Of a stretch of DNA of 64,000 bases, positions 11,644-20,487 are shown piece by piece. The first letter of the stretch is position 1. The number at the start of each line of letters is the position of its first letter. This stretch comes from Candidatus Bathyarchaeota archaeon (GTDB taxonomy: Archaea; Thermoproteota; Bathyarchaeia; Bathyarchaeales; Bathycorpusculaceae): contig JAOULW010000002.1 of assembly GCA_029881805.1 (NCBI GenBank), positions 308,276 through 372,275 of the forward strand. Direction: 5' to 3'. Both the position numbers and the translations under genes were made by a program. The notes below the pieces were generated by a model. It worked only from the letters and a program-made list of their open reading frames with translations, had not been told where the DNA came from and made no database searches.

Positions 11644-11840
11644 CTTGTTTATCGTCTTTGACATAGCAATCGAATTGCTGGTTTATGTTTCATAGTTGGC
11701 AGATGAGCAAGGTAGAAAAAACTGTGAGTAACGTTTGGAGCCAATTTTCTCTTTTGTTTTTATGATAAGCTGGGGCGCCAAATTTATTTATCTTCGAGAA
11801 AATATGATTCACAGAAGGAGATTAGTTGAACATTTTGTGA

Positions 11841-12106
11841 AAAGAGAAACGTGCAGTTTCCCGTAGAAGGAGAACGTGGCATGATATACTCGTACAAGTC
11901 CTGAAAACTGCCGAGAAAGGTGAACGTAAGACGAAGATAATGGAAGCGGTAGGAATGAGCTATAGTCAACTCGAGAAATATTTGAACGCTCTAGAAGAGT
12001 CAGGTTTCATAGCTGAGAAATCCGGTGTCTGGAAAACAACGGAAAAGGGCCTTCACGTTATAGAAGCTTGTGAAGTATGTCGCCGTATAGTAGAAAAAGT
12101 CCCATA
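11841..12106 (+). pseudogene. Winged-helix regulator (HTH_45/ArnR1-like), start unclear or broken
   Basis: The open frame after the stop at 11838 reads RTWHDILVQVLKTAEKGERK, then KTKIMEAVGMSYSQLEKYL, then GFIAEKSGVWKTTEKG. This matches the archaeal stand-alone winged-helix family HTH_45, in which a short N-terminal helix precedes 'KTKIM...SY.QL..YL..L...G' and a 'Y..T.KG' wing. No ATG, GTG or TTG lies in frame before helix 1; the first ATG (11940) would remove it. A TATA-like stretch (about 11780-11790) and an ATG in another frame at 11804 suggest the start was lost by a frameshift. A non-standard start or a sequencing error is also possible. The family identification is fairly secure; the gene state is not. 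Confidence 0.5.
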
Positions 12107-12351
12107 GAAAACACTTAGTAGCCTGGAATCTTAAAATCTGCCTTACTAGAAATCTCTCTCAATGTTTTTCCGAGGCATGTGTAATGCCTAGCTGACACGT
12201 TCAGGCTTCCTCAAGAGCGTATCAGACTAGGCTCAATGTTACCGCGCACTTAATAAGTTCGAAGACTTGAAGGCATAGTGCGTTACATGTTTTTCTGGGC
12301 TTATGATTAGATGTAGTATTGCCTTTTTCATTCAAAAGCGAGAGTGTAGGT

Positions 12352-12654
12352 TCACTTTAGATAATTGATGACTTTGCCTTCTTGAGTCAGCTTGTAGAAT
12401 GACTTTCCCTGTTTGATTTCTTTTTCTATGCAAAAGTCATGTTCTAATACGTCTAGATGCCATTTCAAAGTGTCTTCGTCCAAACCTGTCTTTGATTGTA
12501 GGTCTTCGATGGTTGTGCAGCCTTCTTTGAGGGCTTTGAGGAGTTCTCTTCTTAGTGGATTGTTCACAGCCCTAAGGTAACGTTCATGGTACTCTCTTGT
12601 GTTCTTAATCGAATCGCTTGTAGTTTTAGTTTCCCGCACCAAAGCGAATGCCAA
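12352..12654 (-). CDS. ArsR-like winged-helix transcriptional regulator
   Basis: A 100-residue protein. Residues 25-85 read as a winged helix: YLRAVNNPLRRELLKALKEG (helix 1 and 2), TTIEDLQSKTGLDEDTLKWHLDVLE (recognition helix), then IEKEIKQGKSFYKLTQEGKVINYL (wing and final helix). This is the ArsR/HTH_20-type fold common in archaea. No metal-binding cysteine pair is seen (one Cys at 46 and one at about 74), so metal sensing is not supported. It is monocistronic and convergent with the HTH remnant upstream. Its target is unknown. Confidence 0.75.
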   Translation of the reverse strand: MAFALVRETKTTSDSIKNTREYHERYLRAVNNPLRRELLKALKEGCTTIEDLQSKTGLDEDTLKWHLDVLEHDFCIEKEIKQGKSFYKLTQEGKVINYLK

Positions 12655-12802
12655 TAGTAAAGCATCGCAAGCTGCTTATAATTCTGTTCTGGGGGCACTT
12701 CAGATTTGCCTTGTCGCAGTTTTCCTGAACAATGCTCGAGTGCATTCCGTGGAGAAGAATTGAAATAAGACGAGTTCGAATAGAACAGTTCAGGTTCGAA
12801 TC

Positions 12803-12973
12803 ATGAGGCGAATCGCAAGCACCTTGTCCGCAATATTTGCCATAATAGTTGTCCTTTTCATACTGATGCAAGCGCAAAGCATGGATGCGCCATGGATATT
12901 CACCGCCTTTGGAATATTCATGATTGCAGTCATCGTGTTGTCAGTGATTAGAGTCTGGCTACGTGGTTACTAA
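12803..12973 (+). CDS. Small two-helix membrane protein
   Basis: A 56-residue ORF starting MRRIAS. Two hydrophobic segments (about residues 5-22 and 31-52) are separated by a short polar loop (QAQSMDAPW), and it ends RVWLRGY. The composition (positive N-terminus, two clean membrane segments) favours a real protein over chance. The family is not recognised. It lies between divergently placed genes with no obvious operon partner. Confidence 0.5.
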   Translation: MRRIASTLSAIFAIIVVLFILMQAQSMDAPWIFTAFGIFMIAVIVLSVIRVWLRGY

Positions 12974-13189
12974 AACAAACACACACAAAGTGTCCAAAGA
13001 CCGGGTTCTAACCAGCGACAAATGAGGACATCTCCTACAAAATCTTTATTTCTGTCAGACGAGTCTCGGTGGCACGTATCTGTGATTTGAATCTAATAAA
13101 GTCGGGCATATTTTTAATTCAGATTCTGCATTCATATTCTTTTTATTTTCAGACACTGATTCTGAATGCATTCGACAATTGACTGAGAA

Positions 13190-13681
13190 GTGTTACTATT
13201 GCTGCTTCCAGAGTTGTTTGCGCTGTTGGCAAGCGATTTGTTTCTACTGCTGAGTCTTTTGACTTGTCTTCTAGAAGAGCGATTCCCAAAGGCTATACCC
13301 TACGTTTACCAAGCGGCAGCCGTGATGGGGTTTGGACACCTAATGGTCAGCAAGATGTTCTTGACGGTTTTTGACGCAGAGATGCGCTTCTGGTACAACC
13401 TTTTCTATCTGATGGTTGGTTTAGCCAACATCATAGCGGTTAACATCTATTTCGCTGTTTCACAGAAAACATGGTTTCTTGCACGAGTCTGGTCTCTTGC
13501 AGTGACTTTTCCAACGTTACTGATCTCAACGTTTTTTATTTACAATTACGGATATCTCCAAGCAGCCACTGGTCCAATTTCGACATTGCAGATAATTCTC
13601 ATGATTTCCTTCGCTGTCCTAGGGGTCAGCGTCTTCGTGCTTTTCAGTCAGAAAATACTTGAAAAATTGGGGTGGAGGTGA
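13190..13681 (+). CDS. Polytopic membrane protein, function unknown
   Basis: A 163-residue protein with a GTG start and about five hydrophobic segments (residues 3-25, 40-58, 72-93, 100-120, 132-153). It has few charged residues and a short basic C-terminus (LEKLGWR). It is followed 9 bases later by a secreted protein gene on the same strand, so the two are probably co-transcribed with the LamG-type protein beyond. I infer a role in export or anchoring of the downstream surface proteins from position only; no family motif is recognised. Confidence 0.6.
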   Translation: MLLLLLPELFALLASDLFLLLSLLTCLLEERFPKAIPYVYQAAAVMGFGHLMVSKMFLTVFDAEMRFWYNLFYLMVGLANIIAVNIYFAVSQKTWFLARVWSLAVTFPTLLISTFFIYNYGYLQAATGPISTLQIILMISFAVLGVSVFVLFSQKILEKLGWR

Positions 13682-13690
13682 CAAAATAAA

Positions 13691-14263
13691 TTGTTTGGAA
13701 GCTTGAAGCTAAAAAAGCCAACCAAATTTCTGATTCTGCTTTTGACGTCTATACTGATTGGAGCGGTAAACGCAGCCATCTTCTACACTTTGACGATGGA
13801 GTCTCAATTCCTCGTTTCATCACCAGTGATAAGGTTTTCCAGCGCTCCTGACGAACCCTCTGGTTCAACAGTGAACGATGCTTGGTGTATGCTAAATGCG
13901 ACGTCCTATCCAAACGCTACATTGACTTATGAGCAGGCATTGTACATAGAAAACACTGACGGCAGTAATGCGCACTCTTTCAGGCTCAGACACTTGGACG
14001 TGAGTCCCGTTAATGGAACAGCAACCGTCGGAAACTGGAGCAGCATAAAATTCATGGTCTACAATAGTACAGACTTCGTGTGCTCACTGAACTACACGGT
14101 TTCTGGCACCGACTGGATACTGGAACCCAGCAGCGGCGAAACGAATTACTACTCAGTACCAGCAAGCACGTCGTGGTGGATTAGGCTTGAAACACTCTCT
14201 CCAGCAACTGCAACGACAGGAAACACATGTTACATCACAATAGCGGTTGACGTTCAACAGTAG
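13691..14263 (+). CDS. Membrane-anchored secreted beta-sandwich protein
   Basis: A 190-residue protein with a TTG start. A basic N-terminus (KLKKPTK) precedes one hydrophobic segment (residues 13-33), then an extracellular region rich in Thr, Ser, Asn and Trp with several N-glycosylation sequons (NAT, NWS, NST, NYT). It resembles the small single-anchor, TasA/camelysin-like or pilin-like surface proteins in layout only; no motif proves this. The next gene's C-terminal 100 residues have a similar Thr-rich beta pattern ending in a short strand, so the two may be structural relatives. Part of a surface-protein cluster with its neighbours on either side. Confidence 0.6.
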   Translation: MFGSLKLKKPTKFLILLLTSILIGAVNAAIFYTLTMESQFLVSSPVIRFSSAPDEPSGSTVNDAWCMLNATSYPNATLTYEQALYIENTDGSNAHSFRLRHLDVSPVNGTATVGNWSSIKFMVYNSTDFVCSLNYTVSGTDWILEPSSGETNYYSVPASTSWWIRLETLSPATATTGNTCYITIAVDVQQ

Positions 14264-14305
14264 CTCATACCCCTTTTTCTATTTGATCCAAAAGGAAGTG
14301 TAAAC

Positions 14306-17300
14306 ATGATTAGGTATAGTGTTAACACTAACAGGATACGCTACTGTGTTAGGTTATCTCTGATACTGTTTATTTTTTTTGGCTTTGCGCTTCCCAATGC
14401 CTCTGGGCAAGCATACATATCTCTAGTGATGGAACCTTCTGCGGTTGTCGATTCTCCGCCTGTGATTCTTCAAGACGGCACAGTTGGAACAAGCACAATC
14501 TACACAAACAACACAAGCGCAAAGGTTAGCGTTGAGGCCCCGTTATTTGATTACGTGGACAACAATGACCCTGATGCGGATTCCAATGCAGATAGAGGAA
14601 TGCATTCAAACTTTACAGCTCAACAATCTAGTCCAGACTCAGTCTATGACGTGTTCACCGAAGAGAACACAGCGGCAATAGTTGACTATGTTGACAACAA
14701 CAGTAGCGACGTGGACAGCTCTTCTGACCTTGGCACCCAAAGCAATTTTGAGAATCAAAAAGCCCGAGATTCCTCTTATGACACGCTTACGGAAGCAAAC
14801 CAGGCAAATACATATTCCCTGGATGCTACAGGTGGATACATGATAGTCGGGGATGGTACACCTGATTGGGGTTCTACGACAGGTACCATTTCGTTTTGGG
14901 TTAAAATGGACGGCTCCGTCCAAGGTAGATTTTGGGGACAGGACGGAGACATGGAAACTCGCTGGTCAGGAACTAATCTTGTCATTGACTGGGGAGGAAC
15001 TGCATCAATGACTAGTGCTTATTCATTTTCTAGTGATACTTGGTATTTTGTGGCCATTGTATGGGACGAGAATAACAACAACCTTTTCCTTTATGTTGGA
15101 GATGAGAACAATGCACCAACACTGGATGCAAATAGTCTGAGTGGGACTTGGACAAGTATCACACCAGTGCCAACGGAAAACCGCTTTCTTAATGGTCTCG
15201 GTGGCAATGAGCCTTTAGATGGGCATGGAGATGATTTAAGATATTGGAATGTTGCCAGTAGTCTAGCGGAAATTCAGAGTGATTACAACGAAACACTATC
15301 TGGTTCTGAACCCAACCTGCAATCATATTTCAAGTTGGATAATAATTTTGACGACATTGGTCCAAACAATGATGATGGTTCCGGCTCCGGCAGCTATTCA
15401 TTCTCCACTGATGTTCCATTCAGTGGTGATAGCGATTACGGTTTAGACCTTGAGGTTCAATGGACTAGTGTTATTGACTTCTTACCCACAGAAAAACTCT
15501 GCATCTACACTGGGAACCTTGGTAACGAAGACTTAAGATTATATTATTGGAACGGAACTGGATGGGAAAACCTTGCTGTGGATTTAGCTGCCTACAGTTG
15601 TAACGAGTTTATTGTCTCCCTGACTTCCACGAATTTCACTATTAGATTCAAGGGTGGGACAGAATCAAGCGACACAATTCAAGATCAATGGCAAATTGAC
15701 GCATCCTTACTAAGGGTTGAAGGTGCAGGAGACAAGGAAGATGCGGTTGATAATGATACATCTAATGTAGACGGTTCTGACGACGTAGGTACGATAATTA
15801 ACTTCGAAAACATGAAAACGATAGACGGTATGGCAAACCTCACAGAAGGTGAGGTTGGAGGTGGAACAGTTTGGCTATGGCAGGAAGATACAAGTGGATA
15901 CACTTCAACAAGTTCATACGAAACGTTTCAGTTCTGGAACAGTTGGACGACGAACTCAACTACTTCTGGTACGATCACAAAAATTGGGATCTATGTATTT
16001 GCCAACCCGGGAAATTCTCCACAAGTGAAACTTGGAATCTATGGAGATAATAGTACCAACCCAGGGAGTCCAGGCAGTCTACTTGGAGAGACAAATGCAG
16101 CTGTAGTAACAGGAGCGGGATGGCTTGACCTTGACATAGTTGGGAGTGGCGTGAGTATATCTGCAAGCACGACCTACCATGTAGCTCATATTACAAACAT
16201 CGTTCCAACTACTCAGTGGAGATACCTCAAAACCGCCACTCCAGTCTCTGACTACAGAGGCTCCAGTGTTTGGCCGAACTTGTTCAACCCAGCGGGGAGC
16301 ACCACTAAAAGTGGCTCATACCGCTATGGTGCGTATAGGGTAGGTTATGACGAGTGCAGACTTGACCAAGAGATTCAGTGGACAGACGTCCCATACTCAC
16401 TACCGAACGAAAATCTTTCAATCTATGGAGGAACCATGGGAGCCGAAGACTTACAGGTCGATGTTTGGAATGGAACTGGCTGGGAAACCGTTTTCACGGA
16501 CTTGTCTTCCGGATGGAATAATCAATCAATAACGGATTGGTTGACGACTTCTAATCTCACGATTAGGTTCAAAGGCGGAAATGAGACAGGGGACCCAAGT
16601 CAAGATACATGGCAGATAGATGTTGCCTTGATTCATATTTGGTACGATGGTGGAGAAAACTATGAAATCAACCTCGAAGTCCAATGGACGAGTGCAGATT
16701 ACACTCGGACAAACGAAGAACTCTGCATCAAAACCGGAACATTTAGCGGTTCAGAAAACATTCAAGTAAAAGTTTGGAACAGCACGGGAAGTTCTTGGCA
16801 TTGGGTCATGAACTTAACGGCAAACCAGTGGAATAACGTGTCAATAACGTCCTATTTAACATCAAGCACTTTGACTGTGCAATTTTTAGGTGGGACAGAA
16901 ACGGGCGACACAAGCGAAGACAGTTGGAACATAGACACAACTCTCCTACATGTTTGGACAGATGACGCAACATACGATTACGTCCTAAGAGTAAACAACA
17001 CAGCCACAGACTCTTGGGAGATCAGGCTAAAGAAATACGCTGACTCTAACATAGGCCGTCTGCAGAACTGCACTATATACTTCCACAACTCCACAGACGG
17101 AAACTTGTCTCAAATCGTCATCGAGAGTGGAGCTTTCGTCAACGAAACTGGGCCATGGTACGATGTGGGGAGTTTGGAAACCATCTACATAGCCATGACT
17201 GTAGAAGCAACCAGCAAGGTCACATCATACATTTATGCCTATCTTGAAGTTCGTACCCCAGGAACCACTACTTATCTTCAATACATTATAGAATTTGAGA

Positions 17301-17308
17301 TTACTTAG
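14306..17308 (+). CDS. Secreted LamG/concanavalin-like multi-module surface protein
   Basis: A 1000-residue protein with a signal peptide (hydrophobic LSLILFIFFGFALPNASG ending near residue 34) and an AAAGGAAG-like ribosome site before the ATG. Three short repeats begin with D-Y/A-V-D-N-N/D followed by Asp/Ser-rich text and 'NF' (about residues 73, 125 and 480). Residues about 170-365 form a LamG-type jelly roll (GTISFWVKMDG, WYFVAIVWDE, LQSYFKLDNNFDDIG). A module 'LEVQWT...L.IYTG...ED......W..DLS......I..FL.....TIRFKGG.E..D..QD.WQID..L.HVW' occurs three times (near residues 380, 690, 785). The C-terminal 100 residues are beta-rich and end without an anchor. No catalytic residues are seen; adhesion or sugar binding is likely. 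Confidence 0.75.
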   Translation: MIRYSVNTNRIRYCVRLSLILFIFFGFALPNASGQAYISLVMEPSAVVDSPPVILQDGTVGTSTIYTNNTSAKVSVEAPLFDYVDNNDPDADSNADRGMHSNFTAQQSSPDSVYDVFTEENTAAIVDYVDNNSSDVDSSSDLGTQSNFENQKARDSSYDTLTEANQANTYSLDATGGYMIVGDGTPDWGSTTGTISFWVKMDGSVQGRFWGQDGDMETRWSGTNLVIDWGGTASMTSAYSFSSDTWYFVAIVWDENNNNLFLYVGDENNAPTLDANSLSGTWTSITPVPTENRFLNGLGGNEPLDGHGDDLRYWNVASSLAEIQSDYNETLSGSEPNLQSYFKLDNNFDDIGPNNDDGSGSGSYSFSTDVPFSGDSDYGLDLEVQWTSVIDFLPTEKLCIYTGNLGNEDLRLYYWNGTGWENLAVDLAAYSCNEFIVSLTSTNFTIRFKGGTESSDTIQDQWQIDASLLRVEGAGDKEDAVDNDTSNVDGSDDVGTIINFENMKTIDGMANLTEGEVGGGTVWLWQEDTSGYTSTSSYETFQFWNSWTTNSTTSGTITKIGIYVFANPGNSPQVKLGIYGDNSTNPGSPGSLLGETNAAVVTGAGWLDLDIVGSGVSISASTTYHVAHITNIVPTTQWRYLKTATPVSDYRGSSVWPNLFNPAGSTTKSGSYRYGAYRVGYDECRLDQEIQWTDVPYSLPNENLSIYGGTMGAEDLQVDVWNGTGWETVFTDLSSGWNNQSITDWLTTSNLTIRFKGGNETGDPSQDTWQIDVALIHIWYDGGENYEINLEVQWTSADYTRTNEELCIKTGTFSGSENIQVKVWNSTGSSWHWVMNLTANQWNNVSITSYLTSSTLTVQFLGGTETGDTSEDSWNIDTTLLHVWTDDATYDYVLRVNNTATDSWEIRLKKYADSNIGRLQNCTIYFHNSTDGNLSQIVIESGAFVNETGPWYDVGSLETIYIAMTVEATSKVTSYIYAYLEVRTPGTTTYLQYIIEFEIT

Positions 17309-17519
17309 CGACTTGAATACTATTATCTCTTCTCCCAAAAGTGCTCACCCAACGTGTCTGTGTAAGCACAACAACCCGTATCATGTCATCTATGTGCGTC
17401 TGCTAATAAATTGTCACCGGTAATGGAGCAAAACATAGCACGGTATTGGCACTTACTGTGCATCTGCAATAAATATTGGGAATTCATCAAAACTATAAGT
17501 TGCTCGTGCATTATTCAAA

Positions 17520-18029
17520 ATGAGTGAAAGCATGATTTCACCAGAGTTGTCTTTGATAATCGTTCCCATAGTTATCATTGCAGCAATTCTAGTAAGCTAT
17601 ACGCTGTTTCTGATAAAGCTACAGCCGACGAAGGAAAACAAGAAAGAACCCGCGTCTGGCAAGGAGATCGAAAAAGAGAGGGTTCCGATTACTGTCTCAG
17701 AAATGACGGAAGAAACAACCAGACCCTCACAGCCGGGAGAGAGTAGCAGCGAAGAGCCAGAGGCATTTGCTCGAGAGTCAAGGATTGAGAGTGCAGATAT
17801 TGAAAACCATCATACAAGTGATAGTCTTGAAACTGGGAAGGGCTCCAAAAAGAAATACAACGATAAAGAATTGAAGAAATCCTTCTTTCTATTCGGTTCC
17901 AACGAGTTTCAAGGGTGCTCCCACAAACTGGGTCACCTGAAGAATCTTCCCAAGAACACTCCTATTCCTGAAGAATGCTTCGGATGCCCTCAGATTCTTG
18001 AGTGTCTCGGCCGCCCAATGCGTAAATGA
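17520..18029 (+). CDS. Membrane-anchored protein with a small Cys-rich C-terminal domain
   Basis: A 169-residue protein with one N-terminal membrane segment (residues 10-33), a charged low-complexity linker rich in Glu and Ser (about 36-115), and a compact C-terminal domain (SNEFQGCSHKLGHLKNL, then PEECFGCPQILECLG). The four cysteines in C-x26-C-x2-C-x5-C spacing could bind metal or a cluster. A TATA-like ACTATAAG lies about 25 bases before the ATG, so the transcript is probably leaderless. The exact function is unknown. Confidence 0.65.
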   Translation: MSESMISPELSLIIVPIVIIAAILVSYTLFLIKLQPTKENKKEPASGKEIEKERVPITVSEMTEETTRPSQPGESSSEEPEAFARESRIESADIENHHTSDSLETGKGSKKKYNDKELKKSFFLFGSNEFQGCSHKLGHLKNLPKNTPIPEECFGCPQILECLGRPMRK

Positions 18030-18124
18030 AATTTCTTTCAATGTAAAAAATTTCAATACCTAATAATTGTGGAATCTCCATTCCTTCTGTCTCAATTCTA
18101 TGCACATTTGCAATATGATGAGAA

Positions 18125-19384
18125 TTAGGCTAGGAAATAGATTAGAAGAGCAGTTGCGAATGTTACTAAAAATGAAGGAACCACGTATTTGTAGGCTTTT
18201 CCAAGAGGGCATTTGAAGTAGTCTGCTGTAAACCTAAAGCACAGATGAGTCGGTGCAATTATGTATCCAAGATAGGAGCTCATGTAGATTAGTGATGCTG
18301 TTTGGGGCGAGAAAGCCACAATTCCATACAATATTGAAACGCTTATGGATACACCTGCCAATGGGGAGCCTGTGAGAAATCCTAGAATTCCTGGAATAAC
18401 AGTCAGAAGTACCACAGTATCGACGTTTCCGTTGGCTATGAATGGTTTGAAAACTTCAGAAATTCCCGCTGTTACTATTGTATTTCGTAGAAGGAATGCG
18501 CCATAAACTGCGAAAGTCACTCCGTAAAGTCCCCAACTTTTAAAGGGTTTCGCAAGAACTTTGATGCTGGACTTTGAAATGGCAACCAAAAATATCAGCC
18601 CTATGAAGGTTGCTACAAGAATATCAAATCCTTGTTTAGACAAACCGAAACCACTTAGGCTCAAACCAACAACCACAACTATAGTTGCCAAGATTGGAGA
18701 AAAAGAAATTAGGAAATCTCTCAAGTCTGAATTAGAATTATTTTTTTCCTCGGAGTTTTGCTTGTCCTTTGCTTCAGAAACTTTCCAGAAACTGAAAATG
18801 CATCCGACAGCTATCATTACGATGACTACGGGAATCTGACGCAAAATTATCAGAAACATAGGTATTGCAGTCAGCGCTGCAGTTGTTATTAGTAGCTGGC
18901 TTATTGGATAAACTGGAAAAATAGTGTGTCTGAACCATAAGTTCACATAAGCTTTCTTTTCCGGCGTGAATTTCAATTTTTCTGCTTCAGAATCCACAAT
19001 CGGTGCTGACATCAAGGCTCCACCTGGAACTGGGAGAAATCCTATTATGGCTGGAATCACGCTTAGCACCACTTTCGAGTTTTTGACTATTCTGCTCAAA
19101 CTCTCGCTAAGACGGTTGATGACTCCTGTTTCGTTGTAAAGCTGGCTCAGCAGCATTATCCCAAAAGTTGCAAGAACGACTGAAATTGCAAGACGGCCTT
19201 CAGGTGTTGCATAATTGGTGTTCTCGTAAACTACTGTTGGGATTGCTGACCATTCAAGTGACAGCAGAGCCAAAAGCAATGCGGTTGCGTTCAATGTTAT
19301 TGCAAGATTTACGCGTTTATATATCATTATTCCGAGAAAGCAGAATGAAACGATGATTGCGTGTAAGGGGTTGAGGAATCCCAA
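18125..19384 (-). CDS. DUF401 family membrane permease
   Basis: A 419-residue protein with about ten membrane segments throughout. The signature block FLPVPGGALMSAPIVDSEAEKL (residues about 115-137) and the C-terminal half with 'GSPLAGVSISVSI' and 'SSYLGYIIAPTHLC' (about 340-385) match the DUF401 group in the ion-transporter superfamily that includes citrate/gluconate-type carriers. A hydrophilic loop (SEAKDKQNSEEKNNSN) splits the two halves near residue 215. The substrate is unknown. It is transcribed away from the HD remnant, sharing its upstream region. Confidence 0.85.
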   Translation of the reverse strand: MGFLNPLHAIIVSFCFLGIMIYKRVNLAITLNATALLLALLSLEWSAIPTVVYENTNYATPEGRLAISVVLATFGIMLLSQLYNETGVINRLSESLSRIVKNSKVVLSVIPAIIGFLPVPGGALMSAPIVDSEAEKLKFTPEKKAYVNLWFRHTIFPVYPISQLLITTAALTAIPMFLIILRQIPVVIVMIAVGCIFSFWKVSEAKDKQNSEEKNNSNSDLRDFLISFSPILATIVVVVGLSLSGFGLSKQGFDILVATFIGLIFLVAISKSSIKVLAKPFKSWGLYGVTFAVYGAFLLRNTIVTAGISEVFKPFIANGNVDTVVLLTVIPGILGFLTGSPLAGVSISVSILYGIVAFSPQTASLIYMSSYLGYIIAPTHLCFRFTADYFKCPLGKAYKYVVPSFLVTFATALLIYFLA

Positions 19385-19506
19385 ACATTGTTCATCCTTT
19401 GAATGTTAATTTAGAGAATTGAAGGTAAATCTCTAAGCTCATAACTGTTTCTGCACATTTTTGGACAATTAACATTATTAAGGCTAAGCAATTCTTGATT
19501 TCTTTT

Positions 19507-19824
19507 ATGATTACTCGACTAGAGGCTCTTCAACTGCTTAATGCACATGTTTTTAGTGTGAAAAAGAAGCGCCATGCAATTGCGGTTTCAACTATTATGA
19601 AGATGCGGGCAAAAAGGCTGGAAATGGACGGGTCCGAATGGGAGATTGTTGGATTGCTACATGATTTAGACTACGACATAATTGAGGGAAGATTTGTAAG
19701 TATGGAACGGTGCAATATAGGCTATGAAAGGAAAAGTTTTCATTTCTGGTCCAATTCAAGGCGTAGAAACAGAGCAGTCGTACAGGGATATTGTCAGAGA
19801 AATTTGTGTCTTGTGCGGTTATGA
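19507..19824 (+). pseudogene. Truncated HD-domain phosphohydrolase
   Basis: From MITRLEALQLLNAHV onward the first about 60 residues match archaeal HD-domain proteins: KKRHAIAVSTIMKM supplies the first His, and EWEIVGLLHDLDYDIIEG the HD pair. The rest of the domain (later metal-binding Asp and helices, normally another about 100 residues) is missing. After EGRFVSMERCN the frame runs over the start of the next gene and ends at 19824 in unrelated sequence. This looks like a deletion that joined the 5' part of an HD gene to the deoxyribosyltransferase-like gene. A stand-alone half-domain is unlikely to be active. Confidence 0.65.
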
Positions 19825-20134
19825 ACCTGTTGACCCGTGGGAACGTGAAAAGGTCCTTTACAGAGGAAACGAGCCGGGCTGGTGGAACAAGGTTCCTGTT
19901 GCAGATTTTATAAGAAGAGACCTGGAAGACATTGAAAAATGCGATGTTTTGATTGCTTATCTGCCGAGGCTTTCTGCTGGAACGTGCATGGAGCTTTTCT
20001 ACGCCAAAATTAAGAAGAAGAAAACTATCTGCATATGCCAAATCGAGAATCCGAGTCCATGGATAGTAGCTCACTCGGACATAATTTTGAAAAGAATTGA
20101 AGAACTTGAGACCGCGCTCAAGCAATGCCTTTGA
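19724..20134 (+). CDS. Nucleoside 2-deoxyribosyltransferase-like protein
   Basis: A 136-residue protein starting MKGKVFISGPI, the usual strand 1 of the nucleoside deoxyribosyltransferase fold. It has Y-R-D-I followed by PVDPWE, DFIRRDLEDIEKCDVLIAYL, and SAGTCMELFYAKIKKKK, where the Glu of the G-T-x-x-E-L motif is the family nucleophile position. Family members exchange or hydrolyse the base of (deoxy)nucleosides or nucleotides; the exact substrate cannot be read here. Its start lies inside the truncated HD frame, and both were probably brought together by a deletion. Confidence 0.8.
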   Translation: MKGKVFISGPIQGVETEQSYRDIVREICVLCGYEPVDPWEREKVLYRGNEPGWWNKVPVADFIRRDLEDIEKCDVLIAYLPRLSAGTCMELFYAKIKKKKTICICQIENPSPWIVAHSDIILKRIEELETALKQCL

Positions 20135-20213
20135 CATATTCTTGCGACTTAAATAGTTTTTCAGAAAAGGAAAAATAGGGACTTCGACAGAATGTCCTTG
20201 CACCGTATGGTGT

Positions 20214-20288
20214 GCGGTCGTAGTCTAGTTTGGTCTAGGACATCAGCCTGCCACGCTGACGACCCGGGTTCAAATCCCGGCGACCGCA
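20214..20288 (+). tRNA. tRNA-Gly (GCC)
   Basis: A cloverleaf is readable directly. The acceptor GCGGTCG (20214-20220) pairs with CGACCGC (20281-20287), with discriminator A at 20288. The anticodon stem TCAGC/GCTGA encloses loop CTGCCAC with anticodon GCC (20250-20252), and the T arm contains GGGTTCAAATCCC. No intron and no encoded CCA. It lies in the gap between the deoxyribosyltransferase-like gene and LysE. Confidence 0.95.
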
Positions 20289-20431
20289 CTTCTTTGAGTG
20301 ATAGGTAACCGAACGTATTACTACCACACCGTAGCCCTCGTCTATGAGAAAATGTACTGTGTGTGCTCTTTGCAATTGATGCATCAATGACGTTTGTATA
20401 TGATTTTAGACTGGTACAAAAAGCAAATTTG

Positions 20432-20439
20432 TTATATAC
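20432..20439 (+). promoter_or_regulatory. TATA box of the LysE gene
   Basis: TTATATAC with an A-rich stretch just upstream (AAAGCAAAT, BRE-like). The expected transcription start is near 20463, giving a short leader that carries GAGGAG at 20473-20478, about nine bases before the ATG at 20488. One of the few clear Shine-Dalgarno starts in this window. Confidence 0.6.
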
Positions 20440-20487
20440 TTAGGCGCTTGGAATTACCCTATATTAAAGCCGAGGAGAGAAAAAAGT

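Noticed and set aside
12626..12877. Minus-strand 83-residue frame
   Set aside because: It overlaps both the winged-helix gene and the two-helix membrane protein, and its sequence shows no domain pattern.
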